Source of the DNA: Nocardiopsis sp. JB363
GTDB lineage: Bacteria; Actinomycetota; Actinomycetes; Streptosporangiales; Streptosporangiaceae
NCBI RefSeq assembly: GCF_900143625.1
Contig: NZ_FRFF01000021.1
Coordinates: 1 to 64,000, forward strand
DNA: 64,000 nucleotides
Direction of reading: 5' to 3'
The translations under genes were made by a program, and so were the position numbers. The notes below the pieces were generated by a model. The model searched no databases. It was given only the letters and a program-made list of their open reading frames with translations, and was not told where the DNA came from. Within the stretch, counting starts at the first letter, position 1. Each line of letters begins with the position of its first letter. Below are positions 63,320 through 64,000 of the stretch, piece by piece.

Positions 63320-64000
63320 TCAGGGAGTTTCGGTCCGCTCCCCGGGAGCGATGGGCAACGGCCTCGGGTATCCCGTCCCCAGACCGAAGACGCTCGACAA
63401 CGCGTCGGCGAACCCCGCAGCGATCTTGATCTCACCGCCGTCGTTGGGATGGGTGCCGTCGTAGGTGTCGGCCTCCACGTCCCAGGACTCCGCCTCGGCC
63501 AGGTCGAGACTCACCACCGGAGAACGTTCGCTCGACAGTTCCAGGGCCAGCTTGCGGACCAGCTCGTTGTACACGTACAGACGCAGCGCGAGCCCCTGGT
63601 CCTGGGTGGCCATGGTGATGGGCAGGGCCTTCGCGAACAGGATGTGAATGTCCGGGTTCGCCTCGCGGGCGTCCCGAACGTAGGCGCGGATGTTCGTCTC
63701 CATCGCCTCGGCGGTGATCGGGTACAGCAGGTCGTTGAGACCGATCAGCACGCACAGCACGTCCGGTCGGTGTTCGGCCACGTCGGCACCGATCGTGGTG
63801 GCGGCGTCGGCCAGGGTGCGGCCCCAGCGGGCGTTGTGGTCTTGGTCGAAGTCGGGGTCCCGGTACTCGACGCCGTCGGTGTCGCCCCCGGCGGGCTCCG
63901 TGGGCTCGACCCCCATCATCTCCGGCGGGATGATCTGCTCCGGGGTGGCCGGCGCGTTGTAGGGGCCCACGAAGTTCAACCCGTCCACGTGCGGTTCCAG
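63320..64000 (-). CDS. SGNH/GDSL-type hydrolase (5' end outside window)
   Basis: C-terminal 226 residues of an esterase-fold protein. Block [13 protein letters not shown] (Gly-Leu-Asn-Asp) and block [16 protein letters not shown] (Asp and His of the triad) are seen; the nucleophile GDS block must lie upstream of the window. The frame is still open at 64000. Substrate unknown. Confidence 0.88.
   Translation of the reverse strand: MEPHVDGLNFVGPYNAPATPEQIIPPEMMGVEPTEPAGGDTDGVEYRDPDFDQDHNARWGRTLADAATTIGADVAEHRPDVLCVLIGLNDLLYPITAEAMETNIRAYVRDAREANPDIHILFAKALPITMATQDQGLALRLYVYNELVRKLALELSSERSPVVSLDLAEAESWDVEADTYDGTHPNDGGEIKIAAGFADALSSVFGLGTGYPRPLPIAPGERTETP

Noticed and set aside
1-64000. CRISPR array, insertion sequence or rRNA operon
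   Set aside because: I saw no regularly spaced repeats with unique spacers, no transposase or integrase frame, and no 16S/23S motifs.

Overview
The window is chromosomal DNA from a high-GC actinobacterium. Supporting signs are heavy GC3 codon use with GTG starts, an F420 gene (cofC), DUF2469, DUF3105 and DUF3515 proteins, cydABDC, a NdgR/LtbR-type IclR regulator beside leuCD, and gltX beside tRNA-Gln/tRNA-Glu. Gene content and order resemble Nocardiopsaceae (Nocardiopsis-like); that placement is inference, not a search result. Most of the window is conserved housekeeping DNA.

Layout. 0.2-8.4 kb (minus strand) is the SRP/translation block, transcribed ffh, rpsP, khpA, rimM, trmD, rplS, lepB, DUF2469, yraN, comM; rnhB, usual between lepB and DUF2469, is absent. 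8.5-15.3 kb holds a lipoprotein, an ammonium transporter, ftsY, and a BtuC/BtuF-like uptake pair preceded by a cobalamin riboswitch. 15.7-18.8 kb has a secreted subtilisin and an L7/L12-CTD-like protein. 18.9-23.7 kb has smc, a small coiled-coil protein and acylphosphatase. 32.0-39.5 kb has mutM, rnc, rpmF, DUF177, coaD, rsmD, recG and rpmB. 39.6-43.9 kb has a CBM2-like membrane protein, thiL, a stand-alone Lrp/AsnC ligand domain, and DUF3515, DUF3105 and DUF305 proteins. 44.2-50.5 kb is cydA-cydB-cydD-cydC. 50.6-57.9 kb has EI24, Uma2, ddl, a trans-sulfuration PLP enzyme, gpsA, plsC, cofC and HU. 58.2-64 kb has leuD, leuC, the IclR regulator, two tRNA-Glu, tRNA-Gln, gltX and a cut-off SGNH hydrolase.

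The unusual region is 23809-32080, between mutM and acylphosphatase. It is bounded by a perfect 37-bp direct repeat that begins exactly at the mutM stop codon and covers its last 12 codons, as expected of an element integrated into the 3' end of mutM. No integrase is visible. The 8.2 kb cargo is almost all redox: a RibD/DHFR-like reductase, an Old Yellow Enzyme (frameshifted), three SDRs (one with an amber codon, one lacking the YxxxK motif), a Zn-dependent alcohol dehydrogenase, two cyclophilin-fold proteins (one a lipoprotein) and an XRE/MmyB-type regulator, plus gene debris at both ends and in the middle. Three intergenic regions carry a near-identical promoter/operator: inverted GGGAG/CTCCC half-sites whose starts are always 33 bp apart, with a conserved minus-strand promoter beside them. 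These three sites could control every transcription unit in the island, and one lies at the regulator's own start codon. This island and its private regulon is the best candidate here for an undescribed system.
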